The notes under the pieces were generated by a model, which ran no database searches, was not told the origin of the DNA, and saw nothing but the letters and a program-made list of their open reading frames with translations. From SIG589 sp045652465 (lineage in GTDB: Bacteria > Bacillota > Clostridia > Oscillospirales > Acutalibacteraceae), in contig JAZRUI010000005.1 of assembly GCA_045652465.1 (NCBI GenBank), positions 1 through 47,189 of the forward strand: 47,189 bases of DNA, in the 5' to 3' direction. Position 1 is the first letter of the stretch, and the number at the start of each line of letters is the position of its first letter. Position numbers and translations under genes: made by a program. Shown here piece by piece: positions 15,575 to 22,648 of this stretch.

Positions 15575-15603
15575 TTGACAAAAATTTGCATCAGTGGTAA
15601 ACT
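15575..15603 (+). promoter_or_regulatory. Promoter of ung
   Basis: TTGACA (15575-15580), 17-base spacer, TAAACT (15598-15603), 25 bases ahead of the ung start. Confidence 0.8.
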
Positions 15604-15628
15604 TAAATTAAACAAAGGGGGAAGAAAA

Positions 15629-16300
15629 ATGGTAAAGCTCGGAAACGACTGGGATGAAATTTTGGCCGATGAATGGGAAAAGCCTTATTATAAGGAACTG
15701 CGAAATTTTTTAAAGGCCGAATATTCCTCGCGCGAGGTTTATCCCGATATGTATGATATTTTCAATGCCCTGCGCTACACCTCGTTTGCCGATTGCCGCG
15801 TTTGCATAATAGGGCAAGACCCCTACCACGAGCCGGGACAGGCACACGGGCTTTGCTTTTCGGTTCGCGAGCCAACCCCGCTGCCGCCCTCTCTTAAAAA
15901 TATCTATGCCGAGCTCGAGAGCGACCTTGGCATCCCGCCCGCAAAAACGGGAGAGTTAACCGCTTGGGCAAAGCAGGGGGTGCTGCTGCTTAACAACACC
16001 TTAACGGTTCGCCGCGGTGCCGCCGCCAGCCATAAGGACAAGGGCTGGGAAATCTTCACGGATAGGGTAATAAGCGAATTAAACAAAAAGGAAACCCCCG
16101 TTGTGTTCTTGCTTTGGGGTTCGCCCGCTCGCAAAAAATGCGAGATAATAACCAACCCGCTGCATAAAAAACTAACAAGTCCGCATCCGAGCCCCTTATC
16201 GGCGTATCGCGGATTCTTCGGTTGCAAGCATTTCTCGCGCTGCAACGAGCTGCTCAAAAACGCGGGACTCGCTCCCATTGATTGGAGAATAGAAAAATGA
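15629..16300 (+). CDS. ung: Uracil-DNA glycosylase, family 1
   Basis: 223 residues from the ATG at 15629, behind AAAGGGGGAAG; an upstream in-frame start at 15551 would lie before the promoter and is rejected. Motif GQDPYH (62-67) with catalytic Asp64 and motif HPSPLSA (186-192) with the catalytic histidine define family 1. It removes uracil from DNA at the start of base-excision repair. Stop overlaps the start of the next gene (ATGA), so the two are co-translated. Confidence 0.97.
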   Translation: MVKLGNDWDEILADEWEKPYYKELRNFLKAEYSSREVYPDMYDIFNALRYTSFADCRVCIIGQDPYHEPGQAHGLCFSVREPTPLPPSLKNIYAELESDLGIPPAKTGELTAWAKQGVLLLNNTLTVRRGAAASHKDKGWEIFTDRVISELNKKETPVVFLLWGSPARKKCEIITNPLHKKLTSPHPSPLSAYRGFFGCKHFSRCNELLKNAGLAPIDWRIEK

Positions 16301-16701
16301 CGGTCATAAAAAATGCCTTCGGAGTTTTTGAAACCGATATAGAAAAGACCAAAGAATACTACCAAAACCGTTCGCTTTGCGAATGTGAGTTTTGCAAGGC
16401 CTTTTACATGCAAATAAAAAAGGCAGAGCCGCGCCTTGCCGAGTTTTTGGAGGAGTTTGGGGTTGACGCCTCAAAGCCTGATGAAATTAGCTTGCCGTAT
16501 GAGGAAAATGGAAAAATTTTTTATAATATGATTGATTATACGGTTTGCGGCAGGATAAAAGAGGTCGCCGCAGCTGTTTTGTTAGAGGGTAGCGATATAA
16601 ATCTTTGCTTTACAAATGGGCATTGTTCGTCTAATGCTCAAGAGGGTGAATATTTTACAATCAGCATTGATTCGACCATTGTTGTTCAAAAAAATAAATA
16701 A
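16297..16701 (+). CDS. Small cysteine-containing protein of unknown function, coupled to ung
   Basis: 134 residues starting at the ATG that shares ATGA with the ung stop. The N-terminal third contains CECEFCKAFYMQIKK (about residues 28-42), a Cys-x-Cys-xx-Cys group that could bind metal, then an acidic middle and a YTVCG motif near 82-86. No signal peptide or membrane segment. The general look recalls small Firmicutes proteins of unannotated function; I cannot name the family. Base composition is somewhat more AT-rich than ung. A DNA-repair link would rest on gene coupling alone. Confidence 0.7.
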   Translation: MTVIKNAFGVFETDIEKTKEYYQNRSLCECEFCKAFYMQIKKAEPRLAEFLEEFGVDASKPDEISLPYEENGKIFYNMIDYTVCGRIKEVAAAVLLEGSDINLCFTNGHCSSNAQEGEYFTISIDSTIVVQKNK

Positions 16702-16714
16702 ATATTCCAAATAA

Positions 16715-16742
16715 AAAACCTGCCGAAATCGGCAGGTTTTAA
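16715..16742. terminator. Bidirectional terminator between ung operon and metA
   Basis: Twelve-pair stem AAAACCTGCCGA with TCGGCAGGTTTT around a two-base loop (16715-16740), A-run on one side and T-run on the other. Confidence 0.9.
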
Positions 16743-16744
16743 TT

Positions 16745-17677
16745 TTATTCTTCTTCGGCGCCTTTAAGGTCGCGAAGGTCATAAGGCGTTGTTTGATAAA
16801 CGAAATAGTTTAGCCAGTTGCTGTATAAAAGGTTTGCGCAGCTGCGCCAGCTAACTATCGGCGCCTTTTCGGGGTCGTTATCGGGATAATAGTTTTTGGG
16901 CATATCAATGGGCAGCCCCTTTGCGAGGTCGCGGCGGTATTCCGCATCGAGCGACAAGGCATCATATTCCGAATGACCTGTTATGAAAATTTGGCGACCC
17001 TTCTTTGCGGCAACGGCATAAACTCCAGCCTCCTCGGAGGAGGAGAGAATCTTGAGCTCGGGAACCGCCTCAATATCCTCGCGAAGCACCGTTGTGTGGC
17101 GCGAATGAGGAACCGAGAAACGGTCATCAAAGCCGCGGAAAAGCATGGAGTTTTTGTAATCCAATGTGTGTTCAAAGATGCCGAACATCTTCTTATCCAT
17201 TTGATGCTTGTTTATGCCATAATGGTAATAAAGTCCTGCTTGAGCGCCCCAGCAAATGTGGAAGGTGCTGTGAACATGGGTTTTGCTCCATTCCATTATC
17301 TCGCAAAGCTCATCCCAATAGGTAACCTCTTCGAAGGGCATATGCTCAACGGGCGCACCTGTTATAACAAGACCGTCAAAGTTTTCGTGTTTAACATCGT
17401 CAAAGGTCTTATAAAACGAGAGAAGGTGCTCCTTGGAAACATTTTGGGATTCGTGGGTTTTGGTGTGGATAAGTTCAAGCTCAACCTGCAGCGGGGTGTT
17501 GCCGAGAAGACGCGACAGCTGGGTCTCGGTTTCGATTTTCTTGGGCATCAGGTTAAGAAGAAGAATCTTTAAAGGGCGGATTTCCTGAACAAGAGCGCGG
17601 GTTTCCTTCATAACAAAGATGTTTTCGGAAAGAAGCACATTTTCAGCAGGAAGTCCGTTGGGAATTTTTATGGGCAT
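16745..17677 (-). CDS. metAA: Homoserine O-acetyltransferase of the MetA family
   Basis: 310 residues. MetA fold with catalytic Cys142 (HICWGAQAG), His235 and Glu237 (TGHSEYD). Residue 111 is Glu (GAPVEHMPFEEV); in this family Glu111 selects acetyl-CoA while Gly111 selects succinyl-CoA, so the product should be O-acetyl-homoserine although many databases name such proteins succinyltransferase. This agrees with the upstream metY, which uses O-acetyl-homoserine. It lies 22 bases behind metY on the same strand and shares its promoter. Cytoplasmic methionine biosynthesis. Confidence 0.93.
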   Translation of the reverse strand: MPIKIPNGLPAENVLLSENIFVMKETRALVQEIRPLKILLLNLMPKKIETETQLSRLLGNTPLQVELELIHTKTHESQNVSKEHLLSFYKTFDDVKHENFDGLVITGAPVEHMPFEEVTYWDELCEIMEWSKTHVHSTFHICWGAQAGLYYHYGINKHQMDKKMFGIFEHTLDYKNSMLFRGFDDRFSVPHSRHTTVLREDIEAVPELKILSSSEEAGVYAVAAKKGRQIFITGHSEYDALSLDAEYRRDLAKGLPIDMPKNYYPDNDPEKAPIVSWRSCANLLYSNWLNYFVYQTTPYDLRDLKGAEEE

Positions 17678-17699
17678 TTGCCCACCCCCTTAACTAAAA

Positions 17700-18977
17700 T
17701 TAAAAATCAAGAGCCTGCTCAATATCCGCAATCAAATCCTCGGCGCTCTCGATTCCGCAGGAATAGCGAACAAGATCGGGAGCAACGCCTGCAGCCTCAA
17801 GCTCGGCGTCGGAAAGCTGGCGGTGGGTTGCGTTTGCGGGATGCAAGCAGCAGGTTCGAGCATCGGCAACATGGGTTTCAATAGCGGCAATCTTAAGTCT
17901 TCCCATGAACTCTTCGGCTGCGGCGCGACCGCCCTTAACGCCAAACGAAACAACGCCGCAGGTGCCGTTGGGCATATATTTTTGGGCGAGTTCATAGTTT
18001 GCATCGCCTTCGAGCGAGGGATAGATAACCCAAGAAACCTTGGGATGGTTTTTAAGATATTTTGCAACGGCAAGAGCATTCTCGCAATGGCGCTGCATAC
18101 GAACATGAAGACTTTCAAGTCCCAAATTAATCATATAAGCGCTGATGGGCGACTGGCAGCAGCCGAAATCGCGCATAAGCTGGGCTGTTGCCTTGGTGAT
18201 ATATGCGCCTTCGATGCCGAACCGCTCGGTATAGGTGATGCCGTGGTAGCTGTCGTCGGGGGTGCAAAGTCCGGGGAACTTATCGGGATAGCGGGTCCAA
18301 TCGAACTTGCCCGAGTCAACGATGCAGCCGCCAACGGTGCCGCCGTGACCGTCCATATATTTGGTGGTAGCGTGGGTAACGATGTCTGCGCCCCATTCAA
18401 ACGGGCGGCAGTTCAGGGGAGTTGCAAAGGTGTTGTCGATGATGAGCGGAACGCCGTGTGCATGTGCGGCGTTTGCGAAGCGCTCAATATCCAAAACGGT
18501 AAGAGCGGGGTTGGCAATAGTTTCGCCGAAAACCGCCTTGGTGTTGGGTCTAAATGCAGCCTCTAACTCCTCATCGGAACAGTCGGGGGCAACGAATGTG
18601 AAATCAATGCCCATCTTCTTCATGGTAACCGAGAAGAGATTGAAGGTTCCGCCATAGATTGCCGAGGAGCAAACAACATGGTCGCCTGCGTTGGCGATGT
18701 TGAAAACTGCGAAAAAGCTCGCTGCCTGACCCGAAGAGGTGAGCATTGCGGCGCTTCCGCCTTCCATCTCGCAAATCTTTGCGGCAACGGTGTCGCAAGT
18801 GGGGTTTTGCAGGCGGGAATAGAAATATCCGCTTGCCTCTAAATCAAAAAGCTTGCCCATTTCGGCGCTGCTTCCATATTTAAAAGTTGTGCTTTGAATG
18901 ATGGGGATTTGGCGCGGTTCGCCGTTTCCCGGAGTGTAGCCACCCTGAACGCAGGTGGTTTCTATTTTACGGTTCAT
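17700..18977 (-). CDS. metY: O-acetylhomoserine sulfhydrylase (PLP enzyme)
   Basis: 425 residues, the long form typical of MetY rather than the roughly 380-residue cystathionine synthases. PLP lysine in THATTKYMDGHG (Lys206), cofactor aspartate in DNTFATP (Asp181), YSRLQNPT near 53-60. It makes homocysteine directly from O-acetyl-homoserine and sulfide, bypassing cystathionine. First gene of a metY-metA operon. The 5' leader is only about 25 bases, too short for a SAM riboswitch or T-box, so control must be at initiation. Confidence 0.95.
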   Translation of the reverse strand: MNRKIETTCVQGGYTPGNGEPRQIPIIQSTTFKYGSSAEMGKLFDLEASGYFYSRLQNPTCDTVAAKICEMEGGSAAMLTSSGQAASFFAVFNIANAGDHVVCSSAIYGGTFNLFSVTMKKMGIDFTFVAPDCSDEELEAAFRPNTKAVFGETIANPALTVLDIERFANAAHAHGVPLIIDNTFATPLNCRPFEWGADIVTHATTKYMDGHGGTVGGCIVDSGKFDWTRYPDKFPGLCTPDDSYHGITYTERFGIEGAYITKATAQLMRDFGCCQSPISAYMINLGLESLHVRMQRHCENALAVAKYLKNHPKVSWVIYPSLEGDANYELAQKYMPNGTCGVVSFGVKGGRAAAEEFMGRLKIAAIETHVADARTCCLHPANATHRQLSDAELEAAGVAPDLVRYSCGIESAEDLIADIEQALDF

Positions 18978-19004
18978 AATAAAACCTCCTTTATAACTCT
19001 TTTC

Positions 19005-19033
19005 ATTATAACAACCGAGTTTTTCTTTGTCAA
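19005..19033 (-). promoter_or_regulatory. Consensus promoter of the metY-metA operon
   Basis: Minus strand TTGACA (19028-19033), 17-base spacer, TATAAT (19005-19010): perfect consensus. Confidence 0.9.
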
Positions 19034-19046
19034 TGTAATTGACAAA
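19026..19046. promoter_or_regulatory. 21-base palindrome formed by back-to-back -35 boxes
   Basis: TTTGTCAAT-GTA-ATTGACAAA: nine-base perfect arms around GTA. Each arm contains the -35 box of one of the two divergent promoters. A dimeric regulator bound here would block both, but the symmetry may be only a result of two TTGACA boxes facing away from each other. Confidence 0.5.
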
Positions 19047-19066
19047 AGTGTTTGGGGTAATATATT
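19039..19066 (+). promoter_or_regulatory. Promoter of the D-2-hydroxyacid dehydrogenase gene
   Basis: TTGACA (19039-19044), 16-base spacer, TATATT (19061-19066), with the GTG start 21 bases on. Confidence 0.7.
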
Positions 19067-19087
19067 ATTAAATAGAGGTGATAGCTT

Positions 19088-20035
19088 GTGAAAATCGTTA
19101 TAACCGATGCGCAAACCGTTTGCGATGAGAGGATATCGCTCGATAAAATAAAAGAGCTTGGCGAAACAACCATTTATCCCCTTTGCAAAAAGGAGGAGCT
19201 TCCCGAGCGCATAAAGGATGCCGATATCATAGTTTGCAACAAGAGCGAGATGACCGCCGAGGTCTTGAAAAACGCTCCCAATCTTAAGTATATCGGTCTT
19301 TTCGCAACAGGCTTTAATAACATAGATTTGGAATATACCAATGCCAATGGAATAACCGTTTGCAATGTTCCGGGCTATTCAACCGAGGCGGTTGCACAGC
19401 ATACCTTCGCGCTGATTTTAGCCCTTTTAAATCGCGTTGGAGAATATAATAAAACCGTGCTTGAGGGCGATTGGATTAAAAGCCAAACCTTCTCTTATTT
19501 CCCCATTCCGCTTTTAGAGCTTTCGGGCAAAACCATAGGAATTGTTGGCTTCGGCAGCATCGGCCGCCGAGTTGCCTCGATTGCCAAGGCGTTTAAGATG
19601 AATGTTTTGGTTTATAACCGCAGCAAAATAGCCGATGAAACGGTTAAGCAGGTCGATTTCGACACCCTGCTTGGCGAGAGCGACATTGTAACCCTTCATT
19701 GTCCTCTAAACGCCGACTCGGCCGATATGATGAACGGCGCGGCATTCCTTAAGATGAAAAAAGGCGCCTATTTTATCAACACAGCGCGCGGTCCGCTCGT
19801 TGATGAATTTGCGCTTCGAACCGCCCTTGAATGCGGTCATTTAGCGGGCGCGGGCCTTGATGTTTTAAGGAAAGAGCCGATGGAAGAGGATTGCCCGCTT
19901 TTCGGCGCGCCCAACTGCCTTATAACCCCGCATATTGCCTGGGCAGGCGTTGAAACAAGAACCCGCCTTATGGATATTGTTTGCGAGAATATTAAAGCCT
20001 TTTTGCGCGGCGAGCCGCAAAATGTTGTTAAATAA
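19088..20035 (+). CDS. D-2-hydroxyacid dehydrogenase (glycerate/hydroxypyruvate type)
   Basis: 315 residues, GTG start behind GAGGTGAT. NAD-binding GFGSIGR at 154-160; catalytic Arg234 (NTARGPLVDE), Glu263 (RKEP) and His282 (PHIAWAG). Family members reduce hydroxypyruvate, glyoxylate or related 2-keto acids with NAD(P)H. Specific substrate cannot be read from the sequence; the ATGFNNID block resembles glycerate dehydrogenases. Monocistronic, divergent from metY-metA with which it shares the palindrome. Confidence 0.9.
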   Translation: MKIVITDAQTVCDERISLDKIKELGETTIYPLCKKEELPERIKDADIIVCNKSEMTAEVLKNAPNLKYIGLFATGFNNIDLEYTNANGITVCNVPGYSTEAVAQHTFALILALLNRVGEYNKTVLEGDWIKSQTFSYFPIPLLELSGKTIGIVGFGSIGRRVASIAKAFKMNVLVYNRSKIADETVKQVDFDTLLGESDIVTLHCPLNADSADMMNGAAFLKMKKGAYFINTARGPLVDEFALRTALECGHLAGAGLDVLRKEPMEEDCPLFGAPNCLITPHIAWAGVETRTRLMDIVCENIKAFLRGEPQNVVK

Positions 20036-20056
20036 AAAAGCCCCAAAAGGCATCAA

Positions 20057-20085
20057 AAAAACTCCCTCAGCGAGGGAGTTTTTCT
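20057..20085. terminator. Terminator between convergent dehydrogenase and azlD genes
   Basis: Twelve-pair stem AAAAACTCCCTC with GAGGGAGTTTTT around loop AGC, T-run on the plus strand and A-run on the other. Confidence 0.9.
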
Positions 20086-20087
20086 TT

Positions 20088-20417
20088 TTAAAAGACAAAC
20101 TGCAAAAGCAGCATATAGCAGGCTGTTCCGCCCAAAAGTGATATTAACATTTTCTTTAAAGAAAGGTGCAAAACGAGGGTTGCCGCGAGCGAAATAAGCT
20201 CGGGCAAGGGGCCGTTGCCCGAAAAGGAAAAGAGAACATCCTTAAGGCAATAAATAACCAGCATTCCGAAAACCGCAGGGGGCAAGAATCGACCCAAAAA
20301 CTGAACATATTTTGGGGTTGGCTTGCTGCCGCTTATGATGAGGAAGGGCAAAAATCTCGTTAATGCCGTTCCCAAAACAACAACCGCAACGGTTAAAACA
20401 ATTTCTAAATTATTCAT
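20088..20417 (-). CDS. azlD: AzlD-family branched-chain amino acid export subunit
   Basis: 109 residues from the ATG at 20417, which follows GGAGGGCGGAAA; the first in-frame start 21 bases earlier lies inside azlC without a better site. Three to four hydrophobic helices, with ALTRFLPFLII near residues 17-27 as the family mark. AzlD pairs with AzlC to export branched-chain amino acids or analogues. Overlaps the azlC end by 8 bases. Confidence 0.88.
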   Translation of the reverse strand: MNNLEIVLTVAVVVLGTALTRFLPFLIISGSKPTPKYVQFLGRFLPPAVFGMLVIYCLKDVLFSFSGNGPLPELISLAATLVLHLSLKKMLISLLGGTACYMLLLQFVF

Positions 20418-21117
20418 TTTCCGCCCTCCGTTTCTCAAGGATGGGGCGCAGGATAGTTAGGCTTAAAAGGATTGCCGCCATCGAGGGGATGATGAAAACC
20501 TTTGCGCCGAAAACGGCAAGGCAAAGCGCCGAAACGGCAAGCCCCGCGATGCCCGCGATTCTTCCTGTTTTATCCTTTAGCTGCTCTATCAAAATAACGA
20601 AAAACATCGCGGTCATAACGAATTCAATGCCGTTCGTGTTGAATTTTATCAACTCGCCGAAGATGCCGCCAATCGCGGATGCGATAACCCAATAGGACTG
20701 GTTCAAGAGGGTTGTTATCAGGTAGAATTTTCCTTCGTTCACCCCGTTGGGAACATTAACGGTGCAGTTAATCGAAAAGGTCTCATCGCAAAGGCCGAAG
20801 ATGAGATATGCCTTTTTCGCGCCCATATTTTTATAGCGGTCGAGCATCGAAATGCCATAAAAAATGTGGCGCGCGTTTATCATAAGGGTTAAGAGAAACG
20901 CCTCGAGGGGGGCAAACGCGCCGAGCAACAAATTAACGGCAACGAACTGCATCGAGCCTGCAAAAACGGTCAGGCTTATGAGGGTTGTTGCCCAAAACGG
21001 GAAACCCGAAGCCGACATCAAAATTCCATATGTAGCACCCAAAACCGAAAAGCCTGCCAAAACGGGCAGCGTATGCGGGAAGGCGGCGCGAAGTGCCGAG
21101 GTTTTTTTAGTCTTCAT
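20410..21117 (-). CDS. azlC: AzlC-family amino acid export permease
   Basis: 235 residues, six or more membrane helices. Family blocks seen: PVLAGFSVLGATYGILM near 18-34, LTVFAGSMQFVAVNLL near 49-64, and INARHIFYGISMLDRYK near 80-96. Inner-membrane part of the AzlCD exporter. ATG behind TTAGGTG. Divergent from the aromatic operon; whether the substrate here is branched-chain or aromatic is not shown. Confidence 0.92.
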   Translation of the reverse strand: MKTKKTSALRAAFPHTLPVLAGFSVLGATYGILMSASGFPFWATTLISLTVFAGSMQFVAVNLLLGAFAPLEAFLLTLMINARHIFYGISMLDRYKNMGAKKAYLIFGLCDETFSINCTVNVPNGVNEGKFYLITTLLNQSYWVIASAIGGIFGELIKFNTNGIEFVMTAMFFVILIEQLKDKTGRIAGIAGLAVSALCLAVFGAKVFIIPSMAAILLSLTILRPILEKRRAENE

Positions 21118-21162
21118 TTTTTCACCTAAAAAGATAAGTTAGCGGGAAACCCCGCAAGAAGA

Positions 21163-21191
21163 ATAATAGCAAAAAAGATGCAGTTTAGCAA
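21163..21191 (-). promoter_or_regulatory. Promoter of azlCD
   Basis: Minus strand TTGCTA (21186-21191), 17-base spacer, TATTAT (21163-21168), about 45 bases from the azlC start. Confidence 0.65.
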
Positions 21192-21223
21192 GAGTTTTAA
21201 ATCTTTGTCGGAAATCAAAAGTC

Positions 21224-21252
21224 TTGACAAGAGCCAAAAAATGCGGTAATAT
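21224..21252 (+). promoter_or_regulatory. Promoter of the aromatic amino acid operon
   Basis: TTGACA (21224-21229), 17-base spacer, TAATAT (21247-21252). A start near 21259 gives a leader RNA of about 196 bases before the first enzyme gene. Confidence 0.88.
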
Positions 21253-21287
21253 CTTTTTAAATTATTATATATAGTGAGGTGTGTAAA

Positions 21288-21359
21288 GTGTTTTATAATT
21301 TTTATTATTTTTATTATTTTAATAGGGCGGACGCTTTGCGCACGGTAGCGGAAATTTAA
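21288..21359 (+). CDS. Phe/Tyr-rich leader peptide of the aromatic operon (attenuation)
   Basis: 23 residues, too short for routine gene finding: MFYNFYYFYYFNRADALRT then VAEI and TAA. Residues 2-11 contain four Phe and five Tyr. The GTG start has a full ribosome site TGAGGTG (21275-21281) six bases upstream, the same type used by the real genes mnmE and the dehydrogenase. It lies between the operon promoter and the first gene, ahead of competing hairpins and a U-run. By analogy with pheA and trp leaders, ribosome stalling at Phe or Tyr codons when charged tRNA is scarce would decide whether transcription continues. The run is AT-rich, so chance coding of Phe and Tyr is the alternative, but ribosome site, stop and position all fit. 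Confidence 0.75.
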   Translation: MFYNFYYFYYFNRADALRTVAEI

Positions 21360-21439
21360 CTTCCGCAGCATTTGGTGGTTAAGCGGTCCGCGGTTCGCCC
21401 GTGCTTTTTTGCATAGGCGCCTCGGGCTATTTTTATTTT
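21325..21439 (+). promoter_or_regulatory. Transcription attenuator region of the aromatic operon
   Basis: Pairings seen: GCGGAC 327-332 with GTCCGC 386-391 (last three digits of 21xxx); GCACGG 340-345 with CCGTGC 399-404, directly followed by six T (21405-21410); and a local hairpin GCGGAA 348-353 with TTCCGC 361-366. The first two cross each other and exclude one another, as terminator and antiterminator must. A further GCCCG/CGGGC pairing (397-401 with 423-427) precedes a second T-rich run at 21428-21439. Which fold forms under which condition cannot be settled by eye. Confidence 0.6.
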
Positions 21440-21454
21440 AAGGGGGTAGGACCT

Positions 21455-22648
21455 GTGTTCAACGAGAAAATGCTATCGCTCGGGCAGCAAAGCTCGGTTA
21501 TTCGCGAGATTTTTGAATACGGAAAAAAGCGCAAAGCCGCGCTCGGAGAGGAAAATGTTTTTGATTTCAGCCTCGGCAATCCGAGCATCCCCGCTCCCGA
21601 AGAATTCACTGCGGTTTTAAAAAACCTAATCGAAACCCGAGAGCCAACCTCGCTGCACGGCTACACCTCCGCGGCAGGCGATGCTTCGGTTCGCGAGAGA
21701 ATAGCAAAATCCATAACCGAGCGTTTTTCCTTCCCCGCCAATGCCGAAAATATTTATATGACCTGCGGCGCGGCGGCATCGCTGACGATAACCCTCAAAG
21801 CGCTCATAAACGAGGGCGATGAGGTTATTTTGCTCGCGCCCTATTTCCCCGAATATAAGGTTTTTTGCGAAAACGCGGGAGCAAAGGTTATAGCCGTTGG
21901 TTGCCCCGAGCCCGAGTTTTTGCCCGATATAGAAATGCTGGCATCCGCCATAACCGAAAAAACCAAGGCGATAATAATCAACTCGCCAAACAACCCGACG
22001 GGCGTTATCATCCCGAAGGAGAGGTTAGAGGAGATAGCAAAGCTCTTGAGAGAAAAAGAGAGGGAATATGGCGGCGAGATTTTCATAATCGCCGATGAAC
22101 CCTATCGCGAGCTTTCCTATGGCAAGGAGGTTGCGTTCATCCCTGCCGTTTATGAAAACGCGGTTGTTTGCTATTCCTATAGCAAATCGTTATCCCTTCC
22201 CGGCGAGCGCATTGGCTATATTTTCGTTTCGCCCAAGGCTAAAGAATCGGCGGCGCTTTTTGCCGCTGTTTGCGGAGCGGGTCGCTCGCTCGGCTTTGTT
22301 TGTGCGCCGAGTCTTATGCAATATGCGGTTGCCGAATGCGGCGCGAAAACCGCCGATATCGAGAGCTATCGCCAAAACCGCGATTTGTTATATTCCTCTC
22401 TTGTCGAGATGGGATATAGCGCAACCGAGCCTGACGGCGCGTTTTATCTTTTCCTCAAAGCGCCTTGCGGCGATGCGAACGCTTTTTGCGAAGCCGCTAA
22501 AAAATATGAGCTCTTGCTTGTGCCGAGCGATTCGTTTGGCGCGGCGGGATATGTCAGGATTTCTTATTGCGTAAGCCGCGAGCAAATTGTTCGCTCGCTG
22601 CCCGCGTTTAGAGAACTTATTAACGAGATTATGGGAGATAAAAAATGA
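21455..22648 (+). CDS. PLP-dependent aminotransferase class I, probably aromatic
   Basis: 397 residues from the GTG at 21455, placed eight bases behind AGGGGG; the longer frame from 21401 would start inside the attenuator. Fold-type I features: NSPNNPTG (176-183), ADEPY (213-217) with the pyridoxal aspartate, PLP lysine Lys244 in SYSKSLSLPGERIGY. As first gene of an operon that makes prephenate, phenylpyruvate and hydroxyphenylpyruvate it most likely carries out the final transamination to Phe and Tyr; substrate choice is inferred from context. Stop overlaps pheA by 4 bases. Confidence 0.9.
   Translation: MFNEKMLSLGQQSSVIREIFEYGKKRKAALGEENVFDFSLGNPSIPAPEEFTAVLKNLIETREPTSLHGYTSAAGDASVRERIAKSITERFSFPANAENIYMTCGAAASLTITLKALINEGDEVILLAPYFPEYKVFCENAGAKVIAVGCPEPEFLPDIEMLASAITEKTKAIIINSPNNPTGVIIPKERLEEIAKLLREKEREYGGEIFIIADEPYRELSYGKEVAFIPAVYENAVVCYSYSKSLSLPGERIGYIFVSPKAKESAALFAAVCGAGRSLGFVCAPSLMQYAVAECGAKTADIESYRQNRDLLYSSLVEMGYSATEPDGAFYLFLKAPCGDANAFCEAAKKYELLLVPSDSFGAAGYVRISYCVSREQIVRSLPAFRELINEIMGDKK

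Noticed and set aside
18978..19004. SAM riboswitch or T-box ahead of metY
   Set aside because: Only about 25 bases lie between the expected transcript start and the start codon, too short for either.
21361..21410. Possible T-box (GGTGG and CCGCGG followed by TTCGCCC and a U-run)
   Set aside because: The pieces recall the T-box consensus, but an eight-base insert splits the 14-base box and no stem I or specifier loop is seen in the short leader, which instead holds a leader peptide.
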